Source: Sphingosinicella sp. CPCC 101087
GTDB taxonomy: Bacteria; Pseudomonadota; Alphaproteobacteria; Sphingomonadales; Sphingomonadaceae
Direction of reading: 5' to 3'
NCBI RefSeq assembly: GCF_004151485.1
Contig: NZ_SBFF01000010.1
Span: 352 to 64,351, forward strand
Length of the DNA stretch: 64,000 bases
In this document: one piece after another, positions 1 through 8,399 of the stretch
Layout of the letters: every line of letters begins with the position of its first letter
How positions within the stretch are numbered: position 1 is the first letter of the stretch
Notes under the pieces: model-generated
What the model was told of the DNA's origin: nothing
The model's input: only the letters and a program-made list of their open reading frames with translations
The model's database searches: none
Position numbers and translations under genes: made by a program

Positions 1-298
1 GACATTTCTCTCCCAGATTCGCCCGGCGTTCCGTTCCCTATCCGGATATTTTAATCCTAAAGCAACTAGGCGTTTGGGCTCGGGGTGACGAGCTGGCCGG
101 CATGGGAGTGCGCGCAACGGATTTCCCATTCCAGTGCCTCGGCGTCTTCATCGTTCCTGGCGGCCCGACTGCGCTTCCGCCGTTCGTCGATCTTCGGTGA
201 CGGGACAGCCGAAGGCCGGCCTGGCGTGCATGCGCCGACCGTCGCTCCGTCACCGCCGGTTTGTGTTGCCCGTGGGTGCGGGCCGGACTTGATGGAAA

Positions 299-373
299 TG
301 GAGCGGGCGAAGGGATTCGAACCCTCGACCCCAACCTTGGCAAGGTTGTGCTCTACCCCTGAGCTACGCCCGC
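299..373 (-). tRNA. tRNA-Gly (GCC anticodon)
   Basis: Read on the minus strand, the sequence folds as a complete cloverleaf. The acceptor stem pairs GCGGGCG with CGCCCGC, the T-arm carries GGTTCGAATCC, and the anticodon loop reads TTGCCAA, giving anticodon GCC for glycine. The CCA end is encoded (TGG at 299-301 on the plus strand). It stands alone between a gene-free left edge and ybbN. No integrase or direct repeat was seen beside it, so there is no sign that it serves as an integration site here. Confidence 0.95.
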
Positions 374-537
374 TCTGAGCGGAGGCCGCCGCCGCGGCCC
401 CGGGTAAGGCGGCGGCTGCTAGCATGGCCCAAGGGGCCCTGCAAGTGCCATGAACACCGCCCGAACGATGGGGTTGGCAGACTCGCCCGCCATCCCACAT
501 AGGGGCCTTCAGATAGGAAGCGTGCGGAGGATGTGAA

Positions 538-1446
538 GTGGCGACATTGGGCTTGAGTGCGGACGAGCGCGAGGCGGTGGAAAATTTCCGGCGCGACGTG
601 CTCGAGCCGAGTATGACCTCCCTGGTGATCCTCGATTTCTGGGCCGAATGGTGCGGTCCCTGCAAGCAGTTGACGCCGATCCTGGAAAAGGTCGCCGCCG
701 ATTATGCCGACCGCGGCGTCAAGCTGGTCAAGGTCAATGTCGACGAAGACAAGTTCATCGCTGCGCAGTTCCGCATCCAGTCGATCCCGACCGTCTACGC
801 CCTGTTCCAGGGCCAGCCGGTGGCCGACCTGTCGCCGGCCCGGACCGAAAGCCAGCTCACGCGCATGCTCGACCAGATCCTCGCCCAGCTTCCTATCGAG
901 GGCGAGGCCCAGCAGCGCGAGGCAGAGGTCGAGCCGCTGGTCGCGATGGGCGAGGAGGTGCTGGCGGGTGGCGACGCGCCGCGCGCGGCGAACATTTTCC
1001 GCCAGATCATCGAAATGGCTCCTGAGCTGCCCGAAGCGATTTCGGGCCTGGCCCGATCGCTGATCGCGGCCGGCGAGATCGAGGAAGCACGCACCATGCT
1101 CGCGGCGGTGCCGGAAAAGATCGACAAGGATCCGTCGATCGCCCGGGCGCGGTCGGCGCTGGCGCTCGCCGAGATCGCTCCGGCAGCCGAATCGTCGGAG
1201 CTGGAGCAGCGGGTCGCCGCCGATCCGGACGATCTGGAGGCTCGCTACGAGCTTGCCGGGGCGCTGATGGCGCGCGACCAGCGCGACGCCGCCGCCGACC
1301 AACTTCTGGAGATCGTGCGGCGCGACCGCGAATGGAACGAAGGCGCGGCGCGCACCCGTCTGCTTCAACTGCTCGAAGCCGTGGGCCTCGAGGACAAATG
1401 GGCGGCCGCGCAGCGCCGCCGCCTGTCCGAAATATTGTTCGGCTGA
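538..1446 (+). CDS. ybbN: YbbN/CnoX-type thioredoxin-fold co-chaperone with TPR tail
   Basis: The 302-residue protein has an N-terminal thioredoxin domain (about residues 12-120) with the active site WCGPC (CGPC at 39-42), followed by a helical TPR-like region rich in Ala, Glu and Arg to the C-terminus. This architecture is typical of YbbN/CnoX, cytosolic holdases that protect and hand over proteins under oxidative or heat stress. An intact CXXC suggests that it may also be redox active, unlike E. coli YbbN. The start is GTG with GGAGG about 8 bases upstream. Its stop overlaps the next start as TGATG, so it is likely co-translated with the LON-like gene. Confidence 0.9.
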   Translation: MATLGLSADEREAVENFRRDVLEPSMTSLVILDFWAEWCGPCKQLTPILEKVAADYADRGVKLVKVNVDEDKFIAAQFRIQSIPTVYALFQGQPVADLSPARTESQLTRMLDQILAQLPIEGEAQQREAEVEPLVAMGEEVLAGGDAPRAANIFRQIIEMAPELPEAISGLARSLIAAGEIEEARTMLAAVPEKIDKDPSIARARSALALAEIAPAAESSELEQRVAADPDDLEARYELAGALMARDQRDAAADQLLEIVRRDREWNEGAARTRLLQLLEAVGLEDKWAAAQRRRLSEILFG

Positions 1447-2099
1447 TGGAAGCCGCGCTCCTTCGGGTGCCGATCTTTCCGCTCCCGGGAGCCCTGCTTT
1501 TTCCGCGCAGCCAGCTGCCACTGCATATTTTCGAGCCGCGCTACCGGGCGATGGTGCGAGACGCGCTCGCCAGCGACAGGCTCATTGCGATGGTCCAGCC
1601 CAAGGAAGTGGCGGCGGCGGAGGGCGCAGCCGCCGACCGGCCGCCGCCCCTGTTCCAGATTGGCTGCATCGGCCGGATTTCGGCCTGCGACGAGCTGGAC
1701 GACGGACGATTCAACATCGTGCTGGAGGGGCTGAGCCGATTCCGGATCGCTCGCGAGGCCGAGGTGACCACGCCCTACCGCCAGGTCGACGCCGACCGCA
1801 GCGGATTCGTCGAGGACGACGAAGTGGTGCTCGGCATTGCCCAGCGTGCCGAAGTTGAGCGCGAAGCGCGGGCCTATGCCGACTCGCTGGGCTATCTGGT
1901 CGACTGGGAATCGGTGTCGCGACTGGACGACGAAATGCTGGTCAACGGCATTTCGCAGATTGCGCCGCTCGACATCGGCTCCAAGCAGGCGCTGCTCGAG
2001 GCGGCCGACCTTGCCGCACGTGCCGACCTGCTGGTCCAGTTCATGCAATTCCAGCGCATGGCGCCGGGCGGTGCGGACGGCCCGGAGACGATGCAATGA
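1446..2099 (+). CDS. LON peptidase N-terminal-domain protein
   Basis: The predicted protein has 217 residues and begins with the hallmark of the Lon substrate-binding domain: [12 protein letters not shown] followed by [10 protein letters not shown] around residues 9-36. There is no AAA+ or Ser-Lys protease domain, so this is the stand-alone PUA-like family, whose precise function is not established. The ATG at 1446 is chosen because it overlaps the ybbN stop; a longer reading in this frame would run into ybbN. The 3' end overlaps the Trm112 gene by four bases (ATGA). Confidence 0.88.
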   Translation: MEAALLRVPIFPLPGALLFPRSQLPLHIFEPRYRAMVRDALASDRLIAMVQPKEVAAAEGAAADRPPPLFQIGCIGRISACDELDDGRFNIVLEGLSRFRIAREAEVTTPYRQVDADRSGFVEDDEVVLGIAQRAEVEREARAYADSLGYLVDWESVSRLDDEMLVNGISQIAPLDIGSKQALLEAADLAARADLLVQFMQFQRMAPGGADGPETMQ

Positions 2100-2269
2100 C
2101 GATCGATCCGCGGCTGCTCGACAAATTGATCTGCCCGGTCACGCGGACACCGTTGCGCTACGACGCGGCGGCGCAGGAGCTCGTTTCCGAGGCCGCGGGC
2201 CTGGCCTTCCCGGTGCGCGACGGTATGCCCGTCATGCTGGTCGAGGAAGCGCGAAGGATCGCGGATTGA
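2096..2269 (+). CDS. Trm112/YcaR-family small protein
   Basis: This 57-residue protein matches the Trm112 family: [14 protein letters not shown] near the N-terminus, then [18 protein letters not shown] at the C-terminus. Only the first cysteine of the zinc-ribbon form is kept. CPVTRTPL replaces the CPVC of E. coli YcaR, so it probably does not bind zinc. Eukaryotic Trm112 activates methyltransferases; the bacterial role is unclear. The start overlaps the stop of the LON-like gene (ATGA), and its own stop overlaps the next gene's likely TTG start (TTGA). It is therefore the third of four coupled cistrons. Confidence 0.85.
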   Translation: MTIDPRLLDKLICPVTRTPLRYDAAAQELVSEAAGLAFPVRDGMPVMLVEEARRIAD

Positions 2270-2670
2270 ACGGTGTGGCCCGGGTGGCCGATCTGACCGG
2301 CAACTGGAAGGGCATTTTCAACTATCCACGGCTGCTGCCGCCCACTGCGTTCGACGCCGAGCTTCGGGACCTGGTCGGGTCGATCTGCGGCGTGACCAGC
2401 GAGCCGCATGTCGATGGTAACGGGCTGATCCTTCACGCCACGCTCGAAGGCTTTCGCGAGGGAGCGTGCGTTCGATTCAAGAAGGTCTATGACGATCCCG
2501 ACGACGAATACCGGCCCGTCCTTTACGAAGGCAATGTCGATTCGTCGGGTGACGAGATATCGGGGAAATGGACGGTTCCCGGTGCCTGGTCGGGATCGTT
2601 CATCATGGTGCGCCACTCCGGGCAGGAAGAGGCCGAGGTCCGCCATGTGAGCGAGGAAGTCGGACCCTGA
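2266..2670 (+). CDS. conserved hypothetical protein, about 134 aa
   Basis: I do not recognise a named family. From the TTG at 2266 the product has 134 residues, opening with [14 protein letters not shown] and containing alternating beta-rich segments ([26 protein letters not shown]). This suggests a small beta-barrel or lipocalin-like fold, which is inference only. There is no signal peptide, membrane segment or cysteine motif beyond single Cys residues. TTG at 2266 is preferred because GAAGGA lies 7 bases upstream and it overlaps the Trm112 stop. GTG at 2275 or 2284 are alternatives. It ends the ybbN transcription unit and converges on the UbiH-type gene. Confidence 0.7.
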   Translation: MNGVARVADLTGNWKGIFNYPRLLPPTAFDAELRDLVGSICGVTSEPHVDGNGLILHATLEGFREGACVRFKKVYDDPDDEYRPVLYEGNVDSSGDEISGKWTVPGAWSGSFIMVRHSGQEEAEVRHVSEEVGP

Positions 2671-2697
2671 GGCCGTTCCGCGGGAACCCTGTCGGAG

Positions 2698-3918
2698 TCA
2701 GATCGGCAGGCCGCGCAGGAGAAGCGGGAGGTCGCCGCTCTCGCCGCGCGCCTCGGCCATCAGGCGATCCTTCAACGGACCGATGCGCTGGACCGCGCCC
2801 ATGCCGAAGCGGCGAACGGCGGACGCCGCCCGGCCCGGGACTCCATAGAGGCGCGTGAGGCTGTCGGTGGCGAAGGCGACCATCAACGTATCTAGACCCC
2901 GCCAGGCCTGGTAGCGGTCGAGCAACTGGGCGTCGCCGAGGTCCATACCCAAGCGCGCGCCCTCGACCACGACCTCGGCCAGAGCGGCGACGTCGCGGAA
3001 CCCGAGATTGAGGCCCTGGCCAGCGATCGGGTGGATGCCATGAGCGGCGTCGCCGACCAGAGCGAGGCGGCGGTCGGTAATCTGGGCGGCATGGTGGAAG
3101 CCGAGCTTGTAGTTCCAGCGCGGCCCGGCAAGGACGACAGCGCCGAGGAAGCCCCCCATCCTCCGCGCTATCTCATGCGCGAGCGCTCTTTCCGAAAGGT
3201 CGACCATCGCCTCGGCGTCACGGGCATTGACCGACCAGACGATCGCCGAACGCGGCCGCCCGTCGTCGCCCGGGAGCATCGGCAGGATCGCGAAGGGGCC
3301 GTCGGGATAGAATATCTCGTAGGCCACATTCTCATGGGAACGCTCGTGCGACACGGTGGCGACGATGGCGACATGGTCGTAACGCCAGCGGGCGATCGGA
3401 ATGCCGGCGGCATCGCGGATCGGCGAGTTGCGTCCCTCGGCGCCGACCAGCAGCGGCGCCTCGGCCAACCGGCCGTCGTCGAGCGCCACTCGTGCGCCGG
3501 CGCCGTCGCGGACGATCTCGCCGGGGCGCGCCGGCATCATCAGTTTGATTCGCTTCGCGGCGACCACCCTTTCGCGCAGCGCCGCACGGAGCAGACGATT
3601 CTCGAACATCATGCCCAGCGGATCGTCGCCGGGCGGCGGCTCGAACAGGATCGCGCCGGGCTTCAGGCCGTCGTTGACCCGGATGCCGCCGATCGGGCAG
3701 CCCTTGCCCTCGAGCGCGTCGCCGACCCCGATCGCCTGGAGCATTCTCCAGGAGGAAGAGGATATGGCGGTCACCCGACCGTCATGAGTGGGCGCCAGAT
3801 GCGCTTCCGGCTCGGCCGGATCGATGATGATGCTGGAAAGCCCGTGGCGATCGAGCGCGATGGCGAGGGTCTGGCCGACCAGGCCGCCGCCCAGGATGAT
3901 GACGTCCGCGCGCTCCAT
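2698..3918 (-). CDS. UbiH/UbiF/COQ6-family FAD-dependent hydroxylase
   Basis: The 406-residue flavoprotein monooxygenase starts with the Rossmann motif GGGLVG (10-15) and carries the second FAD motif GDAAH (289-293), followed by HPIAGQGLNLG. The latter is diagnostic for the ubiquinone-biosynthesis branch (UbiH, UbiF, UbiI, COQ6) rather than phenol or salicylate hydroxylases. It should hydroxylate the polyprenyl-phenol ring at one of the three positions on the way to ubiquinone, at the membrane face. Which position cannot be told from sequence, because alphaproteobacteria often use one or two broad-specificity members. It is a single gene, convergent with the upstream cluster. Confidence 0.85.
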   Translation of the reverse strand: MERADVIILGGGLVGQTLAIALDRHGLSSIIIDPAEPEAHLAPTHDGRVTAISSSSWRMLQAIGVGDALEGKGCPIGGIRVNDGLKPGAILFEPPPGDDPLGMMFENRLLRAALRERVVAAKRIKLMMPARPGEIVRDGAGARVALDDGRLAEAPLLVGAEGRNSPIRDAAGIPIARWRYDHVAIVATVSHERSHENVAYEIFYPDGPFAILPMLPGDDGRPRSAIVWSVNARDAEAMVDLSERALAHEIARRMGGFLGAVVLAGPRWNYKLGFHHAAQITDRRLALVGDAAHGIHPIAGQGLNLGFRDVAALAEVVVEGARLGMDLGDAQLLDRYQAWRGLDTLMVAFATDSLTRLYGVPGRAASAVRRFGMGAVQRIGPLKDRLMAEARGESGDLPLLLRGLPI

Positions 3919-3960
3919 GGCTTCGCCCTAGTCTCCCTCGACCTGGCGAGCAACGACCGG

Positions 3961-4163
3961 AAAGTGACATCCGCTCCCTCCTTCGTCATCCTGACGAAGG
4001 CTGAGACTCGATCCGGCTCTCCGTCCGTCGCGATTACCCGACGCAGGGGCCGCGCGACGCACGCTGATCGCTTGGACGCCCGCCTTGGCCGGGCCGACGG
4101 CGGGAGAGGTGCGGCGATCCCCGAAGGGCGTTGGCGCCCTCCGTCCGCACCTCTGCACGCCCT
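3961..4163. repeat. intergenic palindromic (REP-like) element
   Basis: The 345 bp between the UbiH-type gene and ftsK hold no supported gene but are dense in inverted repeats. CCTTCGTCA at 3980-3988 pairs perfectly with TGACGAAGG at 3992-4000 around a 3-base loop. AGAGGTGCGG at 4105-4114 pairs with CCGCACCTCT at 4145-4154, enclosing a smaller GGGCG-TTGG-CGCCC hairpin. This resembles a degraded REP/BIME-type element. It could also serve as a transcript-end or mRNA-stability structure for the flanking genes. Without other copies from the genome the repeat call is inference. Confidence 0.4.
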
Positions 4164-4263
4164 GTCGAAAAGCTGCGTTTGGTCGCCCGTTGCGACGCCT
4201 CGCGCTTGACCCGGGAGTCCGCCGGGGCGCATTAGGGCCTGCGGGAACATTTGGGGCACGACA

Positions 4264-6585
4264 ATGGCGGCTACGACAGCGCATAGCGGCGGCGACGGGC
4301 GGCTGGCCCGGTGGCGCGACGGCTTCAACCGGGCAGCGAAGCGTTCCGGAACGCTGGTCGGTGGCCTGGCTCTCGCATTCGGATCACTCTTCGCCCTGGT
4401 CGCCCTGGTGAGCTATCGGCCGAGCGATCCCGCGCTGAACACGGTCGCGGCGGGCCCGGTCCGCAACTGGATGGGAAGCGCCGGCGCCTGGACGTCCGAT
4501 TTCCTGCTGATGCTGATGGGGCCGCCGGCCGGGCTGCTGCTGCCGGTATTGCTGGTGTTCGGCCTTAGGCTCGCGCGCGACGTCGAAGCCGGCCGCTGGC
4601 TGCGGTCGCTGCTGCTGACGTTGAGCGGGATCGCGCTGATCGGCATGGCGGCCGGGTTGATGGTCGGCGGTGCGATCAACGGCCTCCCGGCCGGTTGGGG
4701 TGGGGCGATCGGGCTCGGCCTCGCCGGACTGGTGAATTTCGGGCTCGACGCGCTCGGTGCGCCGGGGATCGCCCAGCCGTTCCGGATCGCGATCATCCTC
4801 CTGGCCACTGCGGGCGGGCTTGCGCTCTGGCTGATCGGGCTCGGGCTCACCGTCGAGGAAAAGCGCTGGCTGGCCACGCGGCGGCTTCGCGCCGCCAAAG
4901 GAATCGAGCCCGACGAACTGCCCGCGCCGGAGGAACGCCCGGCGCGCGCCCCGGTTGTTGTGCCACCCGAGCCGCGCGGACCGGGCCCCGTGATCGCCGA
5001 GCGCACGCCTCCGCGCGAACCGGTGCGCCGGCCGATGCGCGAGCGGCAGCCCTCGCTGGCGCTCGGCGACGCCTATACCCTCCCGTCCATCGACCTCCTG
5101 AATCCGCCGCCGCCGGCGAGCAACGTCGGCTTCGACCGCGCAGCGCTGGAGCGCAACGCCCGGCTTCTCGAATCCGTGCTCGACGATTTCTCGGTCAAGG
5201 GGGAGATCGTGGAGGTCAGGCCCGGCCCGGTGGTGACGATGTACGAGCTCGAGCCCGCGAGCGGGATCAAGGCGAGCCGGGTCATCCAGCTGGCCGACGA
5301 CATCGCCCGCAACATGTCGGCGCTCTCGGCGCGCGTCGCGACCATTCCCGGCCGGAGCGTGATCGGGATCGAGCTTCCCAACGCCAAGCGGGAGATGGTG
5401 ACCCTATCCGAGCTTGTCGCCAGCCCCGCCTTCGAGGACCAGGTCGCGCAGCTGCCGATCATCCTCGGCAAGAATATCGCCGGCGACCCGGTCGTGGCCG
5501 ATCTGGCGCCGATGCCGCATCTGCTCGTCGCCGGCACGACCGGCTCGGGCAAGTCGGTCGGCCTCAACTGCATGATCCTGTCGCTGCTCTACCGGCTGAC
5601 GCCCGAGCAGTGCCGCATGATCATGATCGATCCGAAGATGCTTGAGCTTTCCTCCTACGACGACATCCCGCACCTGCTCGCGCCAGTGGTGACCGAGCCC
5701 GCCAAGGCGATCCGTGCCCTCAAATGGACGGTCGAGCAGATGGAGGAGCGCTACCGGATGATGGCCTCGGTCGGCGTGCGCCAGCTGTCCAGCTTCAACG
5801 CCAAGGTGCGCGAGGCCAAGATGAAGGGCCAGCCGCTCGGCCGCCGCGTCCAGACCGGCTACGACCCCGAGACTGGCCAGCCGCAATATGAGATGGAGGA
5901 GCTGGAATATGACGTCCTCCCCCAGATCGTGGTCATCGTCGACGAGCTCGCCGACCTGATGATGACCGCCGGCAAGGAGGTCGAGTTCCTGATCCAGCGC
6001 CTGGCGCAGAAGGCGCGCGCCGCCGGTATCCACCTCATCATGGCGACGCAGCGCCCGTCGGTCGACGTCATCACCGGCGTCATCAAAGCAAACCTCCCGA
6101 CTCGAATTTCGTTCGCGGTCACCTCCAAGATCGACAGCCGGACCATCCTGGGTGAGCAGGGGGCCGAGCAACTGCTCGGCAAGGGCGACATGCTCTATAT
6201 GCCGGGCGGCAAGCAGATCGTCCGCGTCCATGGACCGTTCGTCTCCGACGAGGAAGTGCGCTCCGTCGCCGAGCATTGGCGTGGGCAGGGTTCGCCCGAA
6301 TATGTGATGGCGGTGACGGAGGAGCCGGAGGACGGCGGCTATATGTTCGAGGGCCAGCCGGTCGGCGAGGACGATGCCGAGACGCAGCTGTTCCGCAAGG
6401 CGGTCCAGGTCGTGGCCGAGAGCCAGAAGGCCTCGACTTCCTACCTGCAGCGGCAGCTGCGCGTCGGCTACAACAATGCGGCGCGGCTTATCGAGCGGAT
6501 GGAGAAGGAAGGCTTCGTCAGCGCTCCCGACCATGTCGGGCGCCGCGAGGTGCTGGTAGATCCCGAGGGGAGGCCGATCGGCTGA
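4264..6585 (+). CDS. ftsK: DNA translocase FtsK
   Basis: The 773-residue protein has four to five N-terminal membrane segments (about residues 35-200), a short proline-rich linker (about 215-270) and the translocase motor. Walker A is GTTGSGKS at 424-431. Walker B lies in QIVVIVDELADLMM. The C-terminal gamma winged helix (about 705-765, with SYLQRQLRVGYNNAARL) reads the KOPS orientation sequences. FtsK acts at the division septum, pumping chromosome ends and activating XerCD at dif. It is shorter than E. coli FtsK because the linker is small. The ATG at 4264 gives a normal N-terminus. It appears monocistronic, with lolA downstream after 138 bases. Confidence 0.97.
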   Translation: MAATTAHSGGDGRLARWRDGFNRAAKRSGTLVGGLALAFGSLFALVALVSYRPSDPALNTVAAGPVRNWMGSAGAWTSDFLLMLMGPPAGLLLPVLLVFGLRLARDVEAGRWLRSLLLTLSGIALIGMAAGLMVGGAINGLPAGWGGAIGLGLAGLVNFGLDALGAPGIAQPFRIAIILLATAGGLALWLIGLGLTVEEKRWLATRRLRAAKGIEPDELPAPEERPARAPVVVPPEPRGPGPVIAERTPPREPVRRPMRERQPSLALGDAYTLPSIDLLNPPPPASNVGFDRAALERNARLLESVLDDFSVKGEIVEVRPGPVVTMYELEPASGIKASRVIQLADDIARNMSALSARVATIPGRSVIGIELPNAKREMVTLSELVASPAFEDQVAQLPIILGKNIAGDPVVADLAPMPHLLVAGTTGSGKSVGLNCMILSLLYRLTPEQCRMIMIDPKMLELSSYDDIPHLLAPVVTEPAKAIRALKWTVEQMEERYRMMASVGVRQLSSFNAKVREAKMKGQPLGRRVQTGYDPETGQPQYEMEELEYDVLPQIVVIVDELADLMMTAGKEVEFLIQRLAQKARAAGIHLIMATQRPSVDVITGVIKANLPTRISFAVTSKIDSRTILGEQGAEQLLGKGDMLYMPGGKQIVRVHGPFVSDEEVRSVAEHWRGQGSPEYVMAVTEEPEDGGYMFEGQPVGEDDAETQLFRKAVQVVAESQKASTSYLQRQLRVGYNNAARLIERMEKEGFVSAPDHVGRREVLVDPEGRPIG

Positions 6586-6723
6586 GGCCGCAAGGCTTAT
6601 GATCGGCCGAGGTCCGATGCAGGACGCCGCTGGCCTGCCCTGAACCGGAGGGAACTGCGAAGTTCACTGGGCATTCAAGCGCGGATCGCCATATCCATGG
6701 CCAATCCATCACGGAGGTTCTTC

Positions 6724-7356
6724 ATGCCGCGCATAAGCGCACTTGCTCTCGCGGCCGTCGCCGCGCCGCTGACGATGACCCTGTTCGCGCCGGCGCCGGT
6801 AGTCGCGCAGGCCGATCGGGGCCTCGCCCAGGTCCAGGCTCATCTGCGCGCGGTCGACACGATGACCGCCCGCTTCACGCAGACCGACCGGCGCGGCCGT
6901 ACGCTGAGCGGTACGCTCAGCATGAAGCGACCGGGCAAGGTCCGCTTCGACTACGGCCGCAACGCCAACATGCTGATCGTCGGCGATGGCCGGGCGCTCA
7001 CCTTCGTCGACTATGAGGTAGGCCAGCGCCAGCGTTGGCCTATCAACGATTCGCCGCTTTCGGTGCTGCTCGACCCGAACCAGGATCTCGCGCGCTTCTC
7101 GCGCGTGATTCGCAACGACGATCAGGTGCTCCTGCTCGAGGCGCGCGATCCGCGCCGCCGCGAGTTCGGCAAGATCACGATCGCCTTCGTCAAGGCGCCA
7201 GGAGCCCCGGCCGGCCTGACGCTGCAGGGTTGGAACGTGGTCGACGCCCAGAACAACCTGACTTCGATCCGGCTTTCCGCGCAGCGCTTCAACGTGCCGG
7301 TCGCGGACAACCTGTTCACTTATCGTGACCCGCGTCGGGCGGGCCCGCGCGGCTGA
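6724..7356 (+). CDS. lolA: outer-membrane lipoprotein carrier protein LolA
   Basis: The 210-residue periplasmic protein carries lipoproteins from LolCDE to the outer membrane. It has a cleavable signal peptide (hydrophobic ALALAAVAAPL, with cleavage likely after VVAQA), then the LolA opening VQAHLRAVDTMTARFTQ and the conserved KRPGKVRFDY. The start is placed at 6724, because CGGAGG ends 6 bases upstream. The in-frame ATG at 6697 lacks such a site and would put extra charged residues before the signal peptide. A strong hairpin terminator follows at 7523. The ftsK-lolA-xthA order is common in alphaproteobacteria. Confidence 0.92.
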   Translation: MPRISALALAAVAAPLTMTLFAPAPVVAQADRGLAQVQAHLRAVDTMTARFTQTDRRGRTLSGTLSMKRPGKVRFDYGRNANMLIVGDGRALTFVDYEVGQRQRWPINDSPLSVLLDPNQDLARFSRVIRNDDQVLLLEARDPRRREFGKITIAFVKAPGAPAGLTLQGWNVVDAQNNLTSIRLSAQRFNVPVADNLFTYRDPRRAGPRG

Positions 7357-7522
7357 ACGTCGGCGGAACGCGCGAAACTGCCGTCGAGACGTGTGCCGTC
7401 GTTCATCGAGGCGACAGGTCGCCGGCGATAATGTCGAGTCTGCAATTGCGGAAGCGAACCGGGTTTCCCCCCTGTTGCCCGGACAAGCCACCGTAATTGA
7501 CCTCGCGTGAGAACGCTTGGTA

Positions 7523-7558
7523 GGCCCTCGCTCCACGCCCCCGGAGCGAGGGCCTTTC
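7523..7558 (+). terminator. intrinsic terminator after lolA
   Basis: GGCCCTCGCTCC (7523-7534) and GGAGCGAGGGCC (7543-7554) form a perfect 12 bp stem with an 8-base loop, followed by a short TTT. The position, about 165 bases after lolA and 50 before xthA, fits a transcription end for lolA. The U-tract is short, so efficiency is uncertain. Confidence 0.6.
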
Positions 7559-7607
7559 CATGTCCCCCGTCATCGACAGCCGCCATTCCTGCCGCTAATC
7601 CGCCGCC

Positions 7608-8399
7608 ATGTCCTCCATCAAGATCGCCTCCTGGAACATCAACAGCGTCCGCGCGCGCACCGAGATCGTCGAGAAATTCCTGACCCAGGAGGCGCCCGAC
7701 ATATTGTGCCTCCAGGAGACCAAGGTCCGCGACAGCGAGTTCCCTGAGGGGCTGTTCCGGCGGCTGGGCTACAACCACGTCATCATCTGCGGGCAGCAGA
7801 TGCATCACGGAGTGGCCATCGCGAGCCGGGTGCCGATGCGCGAGGACGAAAGGTTCGACTGGCAGGCGAACGGCGAGGCACGCCATGTCGGCGTGCGCCT
7901 CGACTGCGGCATCCGGCTGGAGAATGTCTACGTGCCGGCCGGCGGCGATGTGCCCGATCGTGAACAGAATCCGAAATTCGGGCAGAAACTCGACTTTATC
8001 GAGCGGATGCTGCGCTGGTCGGAAAGCTGCGGCGCGCCGACCATATTGGTCGGCGACTTCAACGTCGCACCGCTCGAATGCGACGTCTGGAGCCACAAGC
8101 AGCTGATCAATGTCGTCAGCCACACGCCGGTGGAGGTCGAGGCGCTGACACGGCTGCAGCAGAGCAACGAATGGGTCGATCTCGGCCGCCGCTTCGTGCC
8201 CGCGCCCGAGCGACTGTTCACCTGGTGGAGCTATCGCTCGCCGGACTGGACGCGGAACGATCGCGGCCGCCGGCTGGACCATATGTGGGCGACCAAGGAC
8301 GTCGCCGCCCTGGCGACTCGTCACCATGTCTACGAGGGGTGCCGGAGCTGGACGCGCCCCTCCGACCACGTCCCGCTGATGACGGAATTCTCGATTTGA
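7608..8399 (+). CDS. xthA: exodeoxyribonuclease III (AP endonuclease, ExoIII family)
   Basis: This 263-residue enzyme belongs to the exonuclease-endonuclease-phosphatase fold. It opens with IKIASWNINSVRAR and has CLQETKV with the metal-binding Glu at residue 37, VGDFNVAP in the middle, then the family box RGRRLDHMW and the terminal PSDHVPL with the catalytic Asp-His pair. It cleaves the backbone 5' to abasic sites and trims 3' blocks in base-excision repair. All catalytic boxes are intact. The stop overlaps the proposed TTG start of ribA (TTGA). Confidence 0.93.
   Translation: MSSIKIASWNINSVRARTEIVEKFLTQEAPDILCLQETKVRDSEFPEGLFRRLGYNHVIICGQQMHHGVAIASRVPMREDERFDWQANGEARHVGVRLDCGIRLENVYVPAGGDVPDREQNPKFGQKLDFIERMLRWSESCGAPTILVGDFNVAPLECDVWSHKQLINVVSHTPVEVEALTRLQQSNEWVDLGRRFVPAPERLFTWWSYRSPDWTRNDRGRRLDHMWATKDVAALATRHHVYEGCRSWTRPSDHVPLMTEFSI

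Noticed and set aside
85-378. Short plus frame over the left edge and tRNA-Gly
   Set aside because: Its conserved-looking end is only the antisense translation of the tRNA. The left edge 1-298 shows no gene that I can support.
364-1521. 385-codon minus-strand frame opposite ybbN
   Set aside because: It is antisense to the thioredoxin-TPR gene and contains no conserved motif.
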